From Kalmanozyma brasiliensis GHG001 (Eukaryota > Basidiomycota > Ustilaginomycetes > Ustilaginales), in NCBI RefSeq assembly GCF_000497045.1, contig NW_015961989.1:742570-806569 (forward strand): a stretch of DNA of 64,000 bases, written 5' to 3'. The notes under the pieces were generated by a model, which was not told the origin of the DNA, did no database searches, and saw only the letters and a program-made list of their open reading frames with translations. Shown here piece after piece: positions 52,222-61,826 of this stretch. The first letter of the stretch is position 1, and each line of letters starts with the position of its first letter. The position numbers were made by a program, and so were the translations under genes.

Positions 52222-55200
52222 ATGCCCAAGTCCGGCTTCGATCCGCAGCGCCATCAGCGCAAGCTGCACCGCCACAATCCCCTCTCCAAGTCTGCGTCAG
52301 CTTCAGCAGCGAGCAGTGCACAAGCATCGCCTTCATCCGTCTCTTCCGCTACCCTTGATGCGCTTCAGCAAGCCTCAAAGACCGCAAACGGATCCAGTCC
52401 GAACAAGGGAGGCGCTGCCAACGAGATCATTCCACTGCTGGCCAACCTGCCTGCTCCCGACAATGCTGCCAGCACCTCAGCATCCATCAATCTAGCTGAC
52501 AAGGTCTGGTCGCTCGCCTCCGTGTCGCTGCTTCTCACTGTCGGCCCAACCCAGTCAGCTTCCGAAGTCAAACAGCACCGCAAGCTTCTGCTCTCACACA
52601 ACCTCGTCGGAAGGCTCATCCAGGCTCTACAATCACATACCGAGGTCGATGTCAGGCGCGAAGCCAGCGGTGCCCTCCGCAACCTGTGCGTCGATGCTGG
52701 TCTCGACGTTCGCAATGAAGTCGTCAACAAGGGCGGTGTTCCTGCCATGCTTTCAGCTATGAGGTGGGCTAGCAATGCTCTCGGCTTTGATGCAAGCTCG
52801 TCTGCCAGCGCCAGCGCCAATCCTTCGGTTTCTTTCGTCGACGACGCACCCACTCAGGAGCAGGATCTCGAGTCTAAACGTGCGCTCCTCGCCAAGCCAC
52901 TCGTCCAGATGAACAAGAAGGAGAAGAGGCATGCTACCAAGCTTGCAGCCGCACTCGGCAAGACGCTCGAGCAGGTTGCCGGTCACGGTCTCACAGCCGA
53001 CGACGAAAAGAAGCTGGCCACCTCAAGCAAGAACGACTCAGGCGACGCTATGGACACCTCTGCGACTGCATCGGTGACATCTCGTCGAGGGGAGCCATTC
53101 CTGTCTCTCGACTCCAACACGCGCAAGGGTCTTCTCGAAATGGCAGAGAACCTCGTCACCGTGGTCTGGTGTCTCTGCGAATCCGGCGATAAGGCTTTCG
53201 CCAAGCTTGTATCGTGGAGGTGGCTCGATCAGGACGTCGTCGGTGCAGGTACCTCCGGCGATGAGCTCAGCGGACAAGCTCTCGCTTCCTGGCTCTCTTC
53301 TGCTATCGCTCTCGGCTCAAGAGCTGCTTCCGTTCTGTCCACTGCGGGCGCAGATGGCTCTCGTGCATCCTCTTCCAGTGCGCAAGCCGCGTCAGCAGAG
53401 GCCCTTGGCGTGCTTTCTAACGAAGAGTTGTCTCTCTTGCTCGACCTCGCCCTTGCTTCTGGCAACGCCCTCTGCGCCTTGACGGATGGAGGCGAAGCCG
53501 ACTTTGTTGACGGTCTGCTTTCTCGCAAGTCTGCTGTCCCACCTCCGAAGTCGTCTAAGAAGAAGGGCGGCAGGGCTGAGCCTCCCTCTTCGGCACAGGC
53601 ACCCATCCCGACTTCGCTGGATGAACAGCCAGCTGCGGCTACTCGCTGCCTCTCCGCCATCCAGTCCGCGCTCAGCCTCCTCGAGGCCTGCGTCCAGACC
53701 GACCAGACCGGCATCGACAAGCTCAAGCGCTACGTCCTCTCGCAGGCAACCATGCTCGGCGTCCTCTCCGCAGGCATCTTCCGCAACATTGCTGCCGCCG
53801 TCGACTCCAAAGCTGCTGCATCTTCGCGCTCCAAGTCTCGCAAGCACAGCGGCTCGGCTGTCACGCTCACTTCTAGGCACATTTTCATCCCCACATCATC
53901 GACCGCAAGCACAACCAACGGTAATGGTGCTGGTGCAGAGGGCGTGACGCTCAAGAAGTACGAAGAGAGCGCCATCCTACCCGCCCTGACACGTCTGCTG
54001 GCCGGCGTGGACATGACTCAGCTCGCACACGACCTCGACGGCCGCGGCGATGTCAGCCAGGCGGTTTCACTCGACTCCAGCTCCAAGGACGGACAAGACG
54101 AAGCGACCCTCCGAGCAAAGATGCAGGGCAAAGCCGAGGACAAGGCGCAAACGCTCATGCTTGCGCTCGAGGTCCTCGCCGAGATGGCCGGCAGTCTCGA
54201 CTCGAAAGCCGAGGGCGACGCGGAGGAGGAAGACGAAGACGAGTGGCTGGAGGACCTCGATGCGGACGAAGAGGGTCACGACCAGGATATGGACATGGAG
54301 ATGGGCGGTGACGAAGACGACGACGATGGAGAAGACGACGAAGCAAAAGACGACGACGACATGGGCCTTCGACAGGCTCAAAACGGCGCCGATACGTTTG
54401 CCGACGCTGTCAAGCGCAGCGGCACCTTGCCTTTCGAAGGCTACGCTCCGAACCTTTGCGCAGTTTTGACTGCTTCTAATCCTTCGCTTGCCGGTGCACT
54501 CTTGACACTGGCACGCCCGTTCGAGGCGTCCTTCCCGTCGCTCACCTCGGCGAAGCCTGACGACAAGCATGCATCTGGCTTGCTGCGAGGGTTGCACCTT
54601 CGCTCGCTCTCGGTGCTCAATAACGTGTTCCTTTGCCTCGCTGCCTTCTCGCCGCCTCCGCCGTCGCAGCCCGCTACCGACCCCAAGGTGCAGCGTCGAA
54701 TTGCGGCGTTCCGCACATGGTCGCAGAACACTCCTCAGAACGGCAGTCTGAATGAGGTGTGGAAGACGCTGTTCGAGATCGCAAAAGGCTGTGCCAGCGT
54801 GCCTGCGGTGGCGAATGCCGGCGCTGGTCTCGTGACGCCTTCCGACGGCGATGCGGACGGTGTAGTTGGTTCGGCTGGCACAAGTGCCGGTGCGGGCGCA
54901 GGTCAAGGCGAAGGCGAAGACGGTCTGGTGATGGTCGAAACGTGCATTGGCACCATGTGGTCTCTCGCGCGCATCCTCGAAGGCTCGGTCGAGCTCTCGC
55001 CCACCACGAGCCCCAGCATCCCCGTCAGCGTCGCCAACGCCGTCTCTTCAGAGATCATCATGGCCCTCACCACGGGCTACACGTCGGCTAGCACCGACGG
55101 CATGCGCGTCAAATGCCTCCTCCTCCTCTCTACCATCGCCCGCTCGCCCCTCATCCATCCCACTCTCAACGCGCATATCGGCAGCTTTTTGGTCAGCATC

Positions 55201-55494
55201 CTGGAGCACATCCCCGACCACCCTTCGTCAACCACCTCGGGCACCACGCCGGAAAGCATGCTCGCCGCGATCAACGGCATCATCGACACGTACGCCGACG
55301 AGACGTCGCACTACGACGCGGCTGGCTTCCGACAGCCCAATCTGCTGGCTAGGTTGAGGGCGACCGCGTTCAAGTGCAAGGCGCTCGCCAAGCAGATCGA
55401 CAGGCGGAAGCAGATTAGCCTCAGAGCGAGCGCAGAGGAGGCGTTGGAGAACCTGCAGGGTTTCGTGCAGTATAGGCAGGGCTTGCGATTCTGA
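52222..55494 (+). CDS. SYO1: Symportin Syo1 (HEATR3), ribosomal protein L5/L11 import adaptor
   Basis: A 1090-residue ARM/HEAT protein from a true ATG at 52222. The basic N-terminus (MPKSGFDPQRHQRKLHRHNP) resembles the nuclear-localisation start of Syo1. ARM-like repeats follow (VRREASGALRNLCVDAGLDV, NKGGVPAMLSAM), then low-complexity insertions. An acidic loop at about residues 670-720 (EEEDEDEWLEDLDADEEG, DMDMEMGGDEDDDDGEDDE) matches the acidic loop of Syo1 that contacts Rpl11. The C-terminal half is again helical repeats (VKCLLLLSTIARSPLIH). Syo1 carries Rpl5 and Rpl11 together with 5S rRNA maturation into the nucleus via Kap104. It is much longer than the ~650-residue yeast form, owing to Ser/Ala-rich inserts. 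Assignment rests on layout more than on a long conserved motif. Confidence 0.75.
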   Translation: MPKSGFDPQRHQRKLHRHNPLSKSASASAASSAQASPSSVSSATLDALQQASKTANGSSPNKGGAANEIIPLLANLPAPDNAASTSASINLADKVWSLASVSLLLTVGPTQSASEVKQHRKLLLSHNLVGRLIQALQSHTEVDVRREASGALRNLCVDAGLDVRNEVVNKGGVPAMLSAMRWASNALGFDASSSASASANPSVSFVDDAPTQEQDLESKRALLAKPLVQMNKKEKRHATKLAAALGKTLEQVAGHGLTADDEKKLATSSKNDSGDAMDTSATASVTSRRGEPFLSLDSNTRKGLLEMAENLVTVVWCLCESGDKAFAKLVSWRWLDQDVVGAGTSGDELSGQALASWLSSAIALGSRAASVLSTAGADGSRASSSSAQAASAEALGVLSNEELSLLLDLALASGNALCALTDGGEADFVDGLLSRKSAVPPPKSSKKKGGRAEPPSSAQAPIPTSLDEQPAAATRCLSAIQSALSLLEACVQTDQTGIDKLKRYVLSQATMLGVLSAGIFRNIAAAVDSKAAASSRSKSRKHSGSAVTLTSRHIFIPTSSTASTTNGNGAGAEGVTLKKYEESAILPALTRLLAGVDMTQLAHDLDGRGDVSQAVSLDSSSKDGQDEATLRAKMQGKAEDKAQTLMLALEVLAEMAGSLDSKAEGDAEEEDEDEWLEDLDADEEGHDQDMDMEMGGDEDDDDGEDDEAKDDDDMGLRQAQNGADTFADAVKRSGTLPFEGYAPNLCAVLTASNPSLAGALLTLARPFEASFPSLTSAKPDDKHASGLLRGLHLRSLSVLNNVFLCLAAFSPPPPSQPATDPKVQRRIAAFRTWSQNTPQNGSLNEVWKTLFEIAKGCASVPAVANAGAGLVTPSDGDADGVVGSAGTSAGAGAGQGEGEDGLVMVETCIGTMWSLARILEGSVELSPTTSPSIPVSVANAVSSEIIMALTTGYTSASTDGMRVKCLLLLSTIARSPLIHPTLNAHIGSFLVSILEHIPDHPSSTTSGTTPESMLAAINGIIDTYADETSHYDAAGFRQPNLLARLRATAFKCKALAKQIDRRKQISLRASAEEALENLQGFVQYRQGLRF

Positions 55495-55679
55495 GTTGTG
55501 GCCCAGCTGGCCAGCAATTTGTTCCGTTGTTGATGGGAATGGCAAGTCGATCATCTCCGTATTGACGTGTGTGTCGACTGTGACTGTGACGATGACCCGA
55601 TGTCAGCTAGTCGTTGTGTACACTCACTGAGTGATCAAGTGGCATTATGTATGTGGTAAGATTTTGCTCCTTCATCGTG

Positions 55680-55784
55680 GCATTGATAGTGTAGGGGTAT
55701 CATGAGTCGTTGCCAAACTCATCGTCTTGACCGAGACGTGACTACCGATTCGACTCGACCGGGGTTCGAGTCCCCGTCAATGCA
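55680..55784 (+). tRNA. tRNA-Gly (GCC) with a 34-nt intron
   Basis: Acceptor arms GCATTGA (55680-55686) and TCAATGC (55777-55783) pair fully, with A73 at 55784. The anticodon stem AGTCG/CGACT is interrupted by an intron at the canonical position one base after the anticodon: loop TTGCCA, intron 55716-55749, then T and CGACT. The T arm CGGGG-TTCGAGT-CCCCG contains a B box. The mature tRNA is 71 nt, normal for Gly. A T-rich polymerase III terminator (TTTCTTTTT) follows immediately. Confidence 0.92.
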
Positions 55785-56219
55785 TTTCTTTTTGCCCTTT
55801 TGGATCGCTCACCTTGCTCTCCGGTCACTTTTTGGAGCTCGTCTCGTTATGGGCCTGGACTGGGATGAAGGGGTGACTGGCACCAGGACCGAAGCAAATG
55901 CTGTGCATTGTAGACGGATGGAGGACGAGGAGCATCGACATGACTCCGGGGCGTACAACTTTGCTCGAAGAACTGCGCGCATTCTGGGTGCTCAAAAAGG
56001 GTTCAGCTTTGGAAAGCATCGAGCGAGCAACACACGTTTTGAACGACTGTGTCTGTTGCCAACGCATGATCCGTCACCCAGGACAGCTGACACACGAGGA
56101 GGGGGCTCACATTGGGTATGTTCGTCGTAGTGTGACTAGTTGCTCTGCGCAAGGGAAGGCCTTCGCCCATCGCTGCACGTCATTTGCGAGCTTTCCTTGA
56201 AGCTGGCCTTCCAGCTAGA
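55785..56219. other. Intergenic region between tRNA-Gly and Hub1 3' end
   Basis: A 435 bp region beginning with the tRNA terminator T run. The rest has open frames without family resemblance. Confidence 0.4.
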
Positions 56220-56744
56220 TCAATGCATTTCGAACGAGAAGCCCTGTTCAAGGAGCAATCGAGTCGCGAAGTCAGCATCATGCATCGAGCCTATTCTCTG
56301 ACTCGCGCAACCATGGCCGCCGGGGGCGTTAGGACTTACATCTGCGATCTCGTAGTCCGCCAGTGTAATGTGATCCTTGTAGACGGTGTACCACTTCTTG
56401 AGGATGATCTGTGACGAGTTGGAAGGACGTATTGCACAAGGTAGCAATCGCGGTCAGTCGCTGCGCTAGCCATCGCTGCGTATGGTTGAGATGGTCGTGG
56501 ATGTGTGGGCTCACCTTCTGGGGTGGTGTCCCCGTCTGCGCAGCAATGAGCTTTTTCAGGTCGCCGATCGTGTCTTCTGGCGAGCACTTGACTCGGACTG
56601 TTGGAAGCAGGGAAGCAGAAGAAGCAGATAGACAGCAAGGAAGAGCAGGGACGTCAGCGCTACAGAGCGAACAAGAGGATTATAAGACGGAAACGCACCT
56701 TTTCTCCCCAGCCGGTCGTTGGCGAGGACCTCGATCATCGGCAT
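56220..56744 (-). CDS. HUB1: Hub1/UBL5 ubiquitin-like splicing modifier, four exons
   Basis: Exons (minus) 56744-56699, 56597-56515, 56408-56340 and 56243-56220 join with GT-AG introns (GTGCGT, GTGAGC, GTAAGT donors) into a 73-residue frame. Residues: [15 protein letters not shown], then [20 protein letters not shown], then [19 protein letters not shown]. These match Hub1/UBL5 along the whole ubiquitin-like fold. Hub1 binds Snu66 and Prp5 without covalent attachment and tunes splicing. The last exon encodes EIAD-GFSFEMH and stop, so the usual C-terminal double tyrosine is absent. Either ATG (56744 or 56738) may start translation; the second gives the standard MIEV beginning. The gene is far too fragmented to show as a long open frame. 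Confidence 0.93.
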
Positions 56745-57029
56745 CTTGCTGTTCGGTGAGTCTGCTGGCACCAAGCTTGTGCAGCCGAGTTCAGTCGTCG
56801 AATTGATCTTCTTCGTGAGGTTGTGAAGTGGCGATTGAGTCTCTCGCGACCTGCTCGAAGCCAGCCTGAAGCTATTGCGACCGTTGTAGACGATGGTGGT
56901 TCACGTCAAAGAAGGGACACCATGAAGCGTTCAAGGTGTTGTTCTCCAAAGCGCTAAAAATTGCTCCACTTTGCCGTCTTCCGAGGCGGTGAGGAGGCGG
57001 CAAGGACGGCCTAGCGAAAAAGCAAAAAA

Positions 57030-57131
57030 AGTGGAAGGTGGGAATCGAACCCACGACCTCAAGATCTTTCTTAGCTTCGTTCCAGAACAGATACGTTGCA
57101 ATCTCACGCCAAACCACTAAGCCTCTCCCAC
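57030..57131 (-). tRNA. tRNA-Cys (GCA) with a 30-nt intron
   Basis: On the minus strand, GTGGGAG (57131-57125) pairs with CTTCCAC (57037-57031), and the discriminator is T (57030), the base typical of tRNA-Cys. The anticodon loop is TTGCAA with GCA at 57099-57097; the intron is 57095-57066 at the canonical 37/38 position. The T arm is GTGGG-TTCGATT-CCCAC. The mature length is 72 nt. A run of seven T (57029-57023 on the minus strand) is the polymerase III terminator. Confidence 0.92.
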
Positions 57132-57403
57132 GTTTTGCCCAAGATTGACTGACACAAGTATTTATGAACGTTCCAATCCATCAACGCAAGATCCCGTCTA
57201 GCCAAGAAATCACGCGGGCCAAAGGGTGTTCGTCAACGACGCGCGCGTGTATCTCAGCTGTCTGCTTTGATAGATGTGGAGCGATAAGAGAGAGCTCATT
57301 CACTTTTTTTTGGTGGTCGACGTACCCATCGCCCTGGGTCCTCGCTCAAGCTTCATCTTCACCACCACCGTCCACCGCTGCACGGCATCGTATTCACTCA
57401 AAG

Positions 57404-58143
57404 ATGGTAAGCTGCAAGCTGGACGAGCTGATGCGCATCTAGGTCGAAACGCTGACACTCTTGCTCATATTTGATCGCACAGACCGACTCCCACCCAGCC
57501 ACGGCAACGGCCACCGCCCATCCTCACATCTCGATCGCAACACCCACACCACGACCGCTTTCTTCGTCACCGCTCTCGCCGCATCGAGGCTCGCCTGCCC
57601 CGCCGTGCTCGTCATCCACCTCGGCACCACCCGCTGAGATCGAAGCAACGCTCACGCGGCTTTCGACGCATCAAGGCGTGCTAGGCTGTCTCGTGCTCAG
57701 CCGCCACGATGGCTTGGTGATTCGAAGCGGAGGTCAGATGTTCGATCCCAGCGGCCCCGGTGCCAAGGGGAGGGCAGAGATGCTCAAGAGTGTTACGAGC
57801 TTGGTCAAGAGCAGCGTGGAGAGCCTGGCGGCCGATATTCGGGGGATTGACGAGACGGTGAGTTGCGCTTGCTGGGAACGGAAGGCGGCTTTGAATGGCA
57901 TGCTGACCCTTGACGAGGATTTCGCTGATATACACAGGACGAGCTTGGCTTCCTGCGCATCAGGACCAAAAAGTACGAGATCATGATCACGCCCAACGAC
58001 AAGTACCTCTTGGTCGTGCTGCAGGTAAGTCTCGCCTCCGTTACGACATCTCGGCTTGCCTTGGGCTCAACGCTGACCCCCACTCTGCTTCGTCTACCTC
58101 ATACCGTGCGCTACGATAGGATCCCAACGCAGCCGTACAGTGA
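57404..58143 (+). CDS. Roadblock/LC7-family dynein light chain, four exons
   Basis: Exons 57404-57406 (ATG only), 57483-57857, 57938-58024 and 58120-58143 join in phase 0 throughout (introns 76, 80 and 95 nt; donors GTAAGC, GTGAGT, GTAAGT) into 162 residues. The first ~55 residues are Pro/Thr/Ser-rich and disordered. The roadblock domain follows: EIEATLTRLSTHQGVLGCLV, DGLVIRSGG, LVKSSVESLAADI, then DELGFLRIRTKKYEIMITP and DKYLLVVLQDPN. In animals and fungi such proteins are light chains at the base of cytoplasmic dynein intermediate chains and help retrograde transport. The extra N-terminal segment is unusual, since these proteins are usually ~100 residues. The gene is convergent with the glutaredoxin-like gene. 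Confidence 0.9.
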
Positions 58144-58290
58144 ACCGTCGCTATGCTTGGCCTGCTCTGACTCGATACCATATACCCACATCCGTTCTGT
58201 GTTTCAGCCTCCTCGCCTTCTGCTGCAATCATCTTATGCATTCACGCTCTCACAAGATGCACAGGCTGGCCATACTGTCAAAGCGCTTGA

Positions 58291-58699
58291 TCATGTCTCG
58301 CTTGCATTGTCGTCTGCTGCCTGTTCTGGCTCCCGTTGCAGCTTCTGTATCAGCTGCTCTGCTGTCACGCGGTGTCGAAAAAGCTCTGTTCAGGTCGCGG
58401 CAGATCCAGAAGCATTCGCGTCAGCCACAGCCTTAGAATGCTCGACCGAAACAGCAGCAGCACTCACCTCTCTCGCCGAGATGTAGCACGGGGATATCGT
58501 ACTGATACTTGCGTCTCCACGTGTGAACATCCGGCAATGAGTCGTCTCTGATGTTGTACGTCGCCAGTTCGATCGGTATTGTCTTGGAAGCTTTGTTGAT
58601 CTCGTGCTGCATCACTTGGCATAGTTGGCAGTCTGCCCCCGTGTACAAGGTCAGCCGAAACGGTCTTTGTCGTGTGAGCAATCGTACTGTTGGCAGCAT
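58291..58699 (-). CDS. Glutaredoxin-like (DUF836) protein, two exons
   Basis: Exon 1 (58699-58468) and exon 2 (58385-58291) join across an 82-nt intron (GTGAGT donor, GAACAG acceptor, phase 1) into 108 residues. The thioredoxin-like fold shows the beginning RLTLYTGADCQLCQ with a CxxC pair (Cys-Gln-Leu-Cys), then ATYNIRDDSLPD, a YQYDIPVLHLGE strand with the cis-proline, and, after the splice, LFRHRVTAEQLIQKL. This is the C5orf63/YDR286C glutaredoxin-like family, of unknown exact role. The splice is needed to restore the HLGERELFRHR strand; without it the frame runs into a Cys-rich nonsense end. Confidence 0.88.
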
Positions 58700-58931
58700 C
58701 GTGACTACTTCTCAAGAATGAAGTGTACCGGATGTGGATATGCAGATGAGCCTCGCAGGTGAATCGAGCAAAGAGTTATGTCTCAGCGTCGAGTCCAGAT
58801 TCGGAAATCGGGCTTTGCTTTGCCGTGGAAAGTGACACGGTCGTACAAAGGCAATCATTGGACCCTTGTTTGGCCTTCGCTACCATCTTGTCCCACCTCG
58901 CTACAGTCGCCCCAGTCAAGCTCCCTTCACC

Positions 58932-61826
58932 ATGTCGGACCCGGAATCGTCCCCTCCCCCACCTCAGGATGCGCAACGCAAGCGCAAGAGGTCTCTCGCC
59001 GCGGATGACGACAGGCAAACAAGACCTCATCCGAGCAGCAGCGACTTCGAGATCCCCGCTTCCCAAGATGCCCGCGGTGTGTTTGTCGATATCCCCATGC
59101 CCTCCTCTTCTGCTATGGCTGCCTTCCACGCGGCTCAACATCCCCTCTCGAGCCAACTGGACTCACAATCCTCGATCGACATAGACGATATCCCCATCCA
59201 GTCGCAAAGCCTCCAGCAGCAGACATCGAGCGCATCGGAATACATCCCTTCAACCCAAGCAGAGGATCACTCTGGCTCATCCGCGTCATTAGCAGCGCCC
59301 TCAAGCGATCCAGCAGTAGCATCAGTGAGCGCGATGAGGCCACTTCCCTCGATATCGACGCGCGTGTTCGAGCCGTATCTGGATGACACGACGGGCATGG
59401 ATCTCGAACTGGCCGAGACACGGATTTCGCGAAAAGAACGACACGGCGGCCAGGCAGAGATCGACAACTCCTCCCCAGTCGAGTCCTTCTCCCCCGCAGA
59501 ACAAGTGCAGCTGATGGTGAAGCCGCAGGATGTTCCTCGTCTAGGAGCTTGGGTCTTGCCTCCCCTCACTGCCGAGAACAGCAACCTGCATGTTCACACT
59601 TATTCTGGTCAAGAAGTGCTCAGTCAGATCCCAATTGCGATCGACGACGATGATATCATCGGTCCAAACGATCTCATTCCAGAACTCGCCGCGTCGCAAT
59701 CGTCACAGCCGCTACCCTCGCGGCGTGCCGGGCGTAGACCGCCGCAGGAGCAGAGTGTTTCGCCAATCACTGCCTCGGCCGCTCCGCCGCCAATCCAGTC
59801 CACTCCCGCGTTTGCTGCTGCTGTCCCTCCGCAGGACGACGATCAGCCGGATCTGCTGCTGCTGCCGAGCCAGTCCATCCCTTCTCAGCAGCAGCCGGAA
59901 ATCGTTTCTTCGACGCCCGCCCTCCCACCAGCTACAGCGAGGGAGGATCCCGAACCAGCTGTGACCTCATCCGCCTCGCATTCTTCCACCAGCAGCTCGC
60001 TCGGCTGGTCGGCCCTACCCCGACCTGAGGTCGTCGAGCTAATCCAGCGATCTCCAAACGTCCCCGCCTTCCTAAAGAATGAGATCGAACGCTTTGTCCT
60101 ACGCGCCAACCGCTCCTCTTCGCCCTCGTCCGCGCCCAAGGCATCACAACTGCGCGGATCACCACGACGACGCTTCGCCTCGCAGTCGCAGTCACAATCC
60201 CAGTCGCAGTCGCAGTCGCAGAATGACGACTCCGAGACACAGGAGGACGGCTTCTTGCGTACCAAGAAGCTGTGGTGCATGGACCTGCTCATCTTCCCCG
60301 CTTCGTCGTCTTCGCAGCAATCCAGATCCGCAGCAAACGCCGCGCTGTCAGGGATCACTTCGCAGGTAGTCGTGCGGTTGACGGAGCAGACGCAGCTATC
60401 GCAAGTCTCGTCCGACTCGCCGAGCGCGCGCGGTGGTGTCGCAGTCATCCTGCTGCTCGACACGGTCGAGGGGACATTCGACGTGCACGAGCTCGAAGAG
60501 AGCCTCGCGAGCGTCTTGCGCAACGACAGACGCTACAGCGTGCAATACGATGCCAATGGACGCAAGTGGGGTGCTGGCGGAGCGAGTGCCGAAGATCAAG
60601 CTTCACCTGCTGATGCGCACAACACGGCTGCATCAGCGACGGCCGGCGACGATCTCGAAGCGGCCCGATCCGAGATCAGCCAGTTCCAGCTGCGTCTCGA
60701 ATCAGCCTCGCGCGAGATCGAAACCCTCTCTTCGGCCAAGACATCGCTCGAAAAGGAGCTAGCAGAGTCGCAGTCGCAGCACGACTTTGTGCGCTCGCTC
60801 TACGACCGCGCCTCCGCCTCTGCGTCCGCCGCCCAAGCCACCGCCTCGGAGGCGCAGGCCAAGGTCGATCTGCTGGAAGGGCGGCTCGAGGACGGGCTCT
60901 CTTTGCATCGTGCGACGCTGAACACCGCCGTCGACCGGTGGAAGAAGCGAGTGAAACAGCTCGAAGCAGAACAAACCTTCTTCCGAACGCAGCAGGCGTT
61001 GACGGACGGTGAAGAGGTGCGACGCAAAGCAGCGATGTGGGATGCGTACCAGGCGGAGAAAGCGGCTCGCGAGCAGGCGAGGATGGAGCGGATCCGGGTG
61101 CATGACGAGAAGCAGCGGCTGCGCGCGCAAGCTCAGGCCCAGGCGGCGTCGACGGGCGCAGAGACAGATGGGTTGGGCCCCTTCGCGCGTCCCTCCATTC
61201 CGTCAAGCTCAGGAGTGCGGGAAGCAAGCCCAATGGACGAGTTGGACGAGCTGGCTGCGCTGGCGCGCGAAGCTGCCGAGGCTGGGGACGCTCTTGCCCT
61301 TGACGCTCCGACCAACGGCGGTCGAGCGAGACGATCTCGTCGCACCGACACGGCCAACCGCCCGCCACCCTCGTCGACCGAAGAGATGGCCGCCCAGGTC
61401 GAAGCGGCCAACCTGTCGTCCGCCAACGCACTCTCCGACTCGCGCCTCGAGCTCGAGGATCAGTTCGCTATCTTCCAGCCGTCAGCAGACGACGCCGGTG
61501 TCGGTGGTATGGGCGACTTCGACGCAGCGCCAAGCGCGAGCCTGGTAGACCTGACAACGAGCGAAGGGCTCTTTGGCGCGGAAGGCATGCACTATGCATC
61601 CACCAACGGCGACGTTGCTGCCTCCGAAGATCAGTTGAATGGCGCGACGGGTCAGGAGGGCTGGAATGAGAGCCTCACCGACGTGCAGCTTCCGCCGAGC
61701 TTTACGGAGGACAGTCTGCTGCTCAACGGATCTGACGGCGCGGCGAGAACCCAGGTGACGACGCAGCACAGTCGAGACGGCGGCAGCGATGCCACATCGT
61801 CGTTTCAACCGCATACACAGGCATAG
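58932..61826 (+). CDS. Large coiled-coil protein of unknown function
   Basis: Predicted 964 residues from ATG 58932 (MSDPESSPPPPQ); the frame opens upstream at TTG, which I reject. I do not recognise it. The first ~450 residues are disordered, Ser/Gln/Pro-rich, with a likely nuclear signal near the start (QRKRKRS) and a Ser-Gln run encoded near 60180-60220 (SQSQSQSQ). A folded-looking middle part comes next: TKKLWCMDLLIFPASS, SQVVVRLTEQTQLS, GVAVILLLDTVEGTFDVHEL. A long coiled coil follows at about residues 595-760 (LEAARSEISQFQLRLESASR, RWKKRVKQLEAEQTFFRTQQ). The many SQ pairs could be ATM/ATR-type kinase sites, which is inference. Confidence 0.78.
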   Translation: MSDPESSPPPPQDAQRKRKRSLAADDDRQTRPHPSSSDFEIPASQDARGVFVDIPMPSSSAMAAFHAAQHPLSSQLDSQSSIDIDDIPIQSQSLQQQTSSASEYIPSTQAEDHSGSSASLAAPSSDPAVASVSAMRPLPSISTRVFEPYLDDTTGMDLELAETRISRKERHGGQAEIDNSSPVESFSPAEQVQLMVKPQDVPRLGAWVLPPLTAENSNLHVHTYSGQEVLSQIPIAIDDDDIIGPNDLIPELAASQSSQPLPSRRAGRRPPQEQSVSPITASAAPPPIQSTPAFAAAVPPQDDDQPDLLLLPSQSIPSQQQPEIVSSTPALPPATAREDPEPAVTSSASHSSTSSSLGWSALPRPEVVELIQRSPNVPAFLKNEIERFVLRANRSSSPSSAPKASQLRGSPRRRFASQSQSQSQSQSQSQNDDSETQEDGFLRTKKLWCMDLLIFPASSSSQQSRSAANAALSGITSQVVVRLTEQTQLSQVSSDSPSARGGVAVILLLDTVEGTFDVHELEESLASVLRNDRRYSVQYDANGRKWGAGGASAEDQASPADAHNTAASATAGDDLEAARSEISQFQLRLESASREIETLSSAKTSLEKELAESQSQHDFVRSLYDRASASASAAQATASEAQAKVDLLEGRLEDGLSLHRATLNTAVDRWKKRVKQLEAEQTFFRTQQALTDGEEVRRKAAMWDAYQAEKAAREQARMERIRVHDEKQRLRAQAQAQAASTGAETDGLGPFARPSIPSSSGVREASPMDELDELAALAREAAEAGDALALDAPTNGGRARRSRRTDTANRPPPSSTEEMAAQVEAANLSSANALSDSRLELEDQFAIFQPSADDAGVGGMGDFDAAPSASLVDLTTSEGLFGAEGMHYASTNGDVAASEDQLNGATGQEGWNESLTDVQLPPSFTEDSLLLNGSDGAARTQVTTQHSRDGGSDATSSFQPHTQA

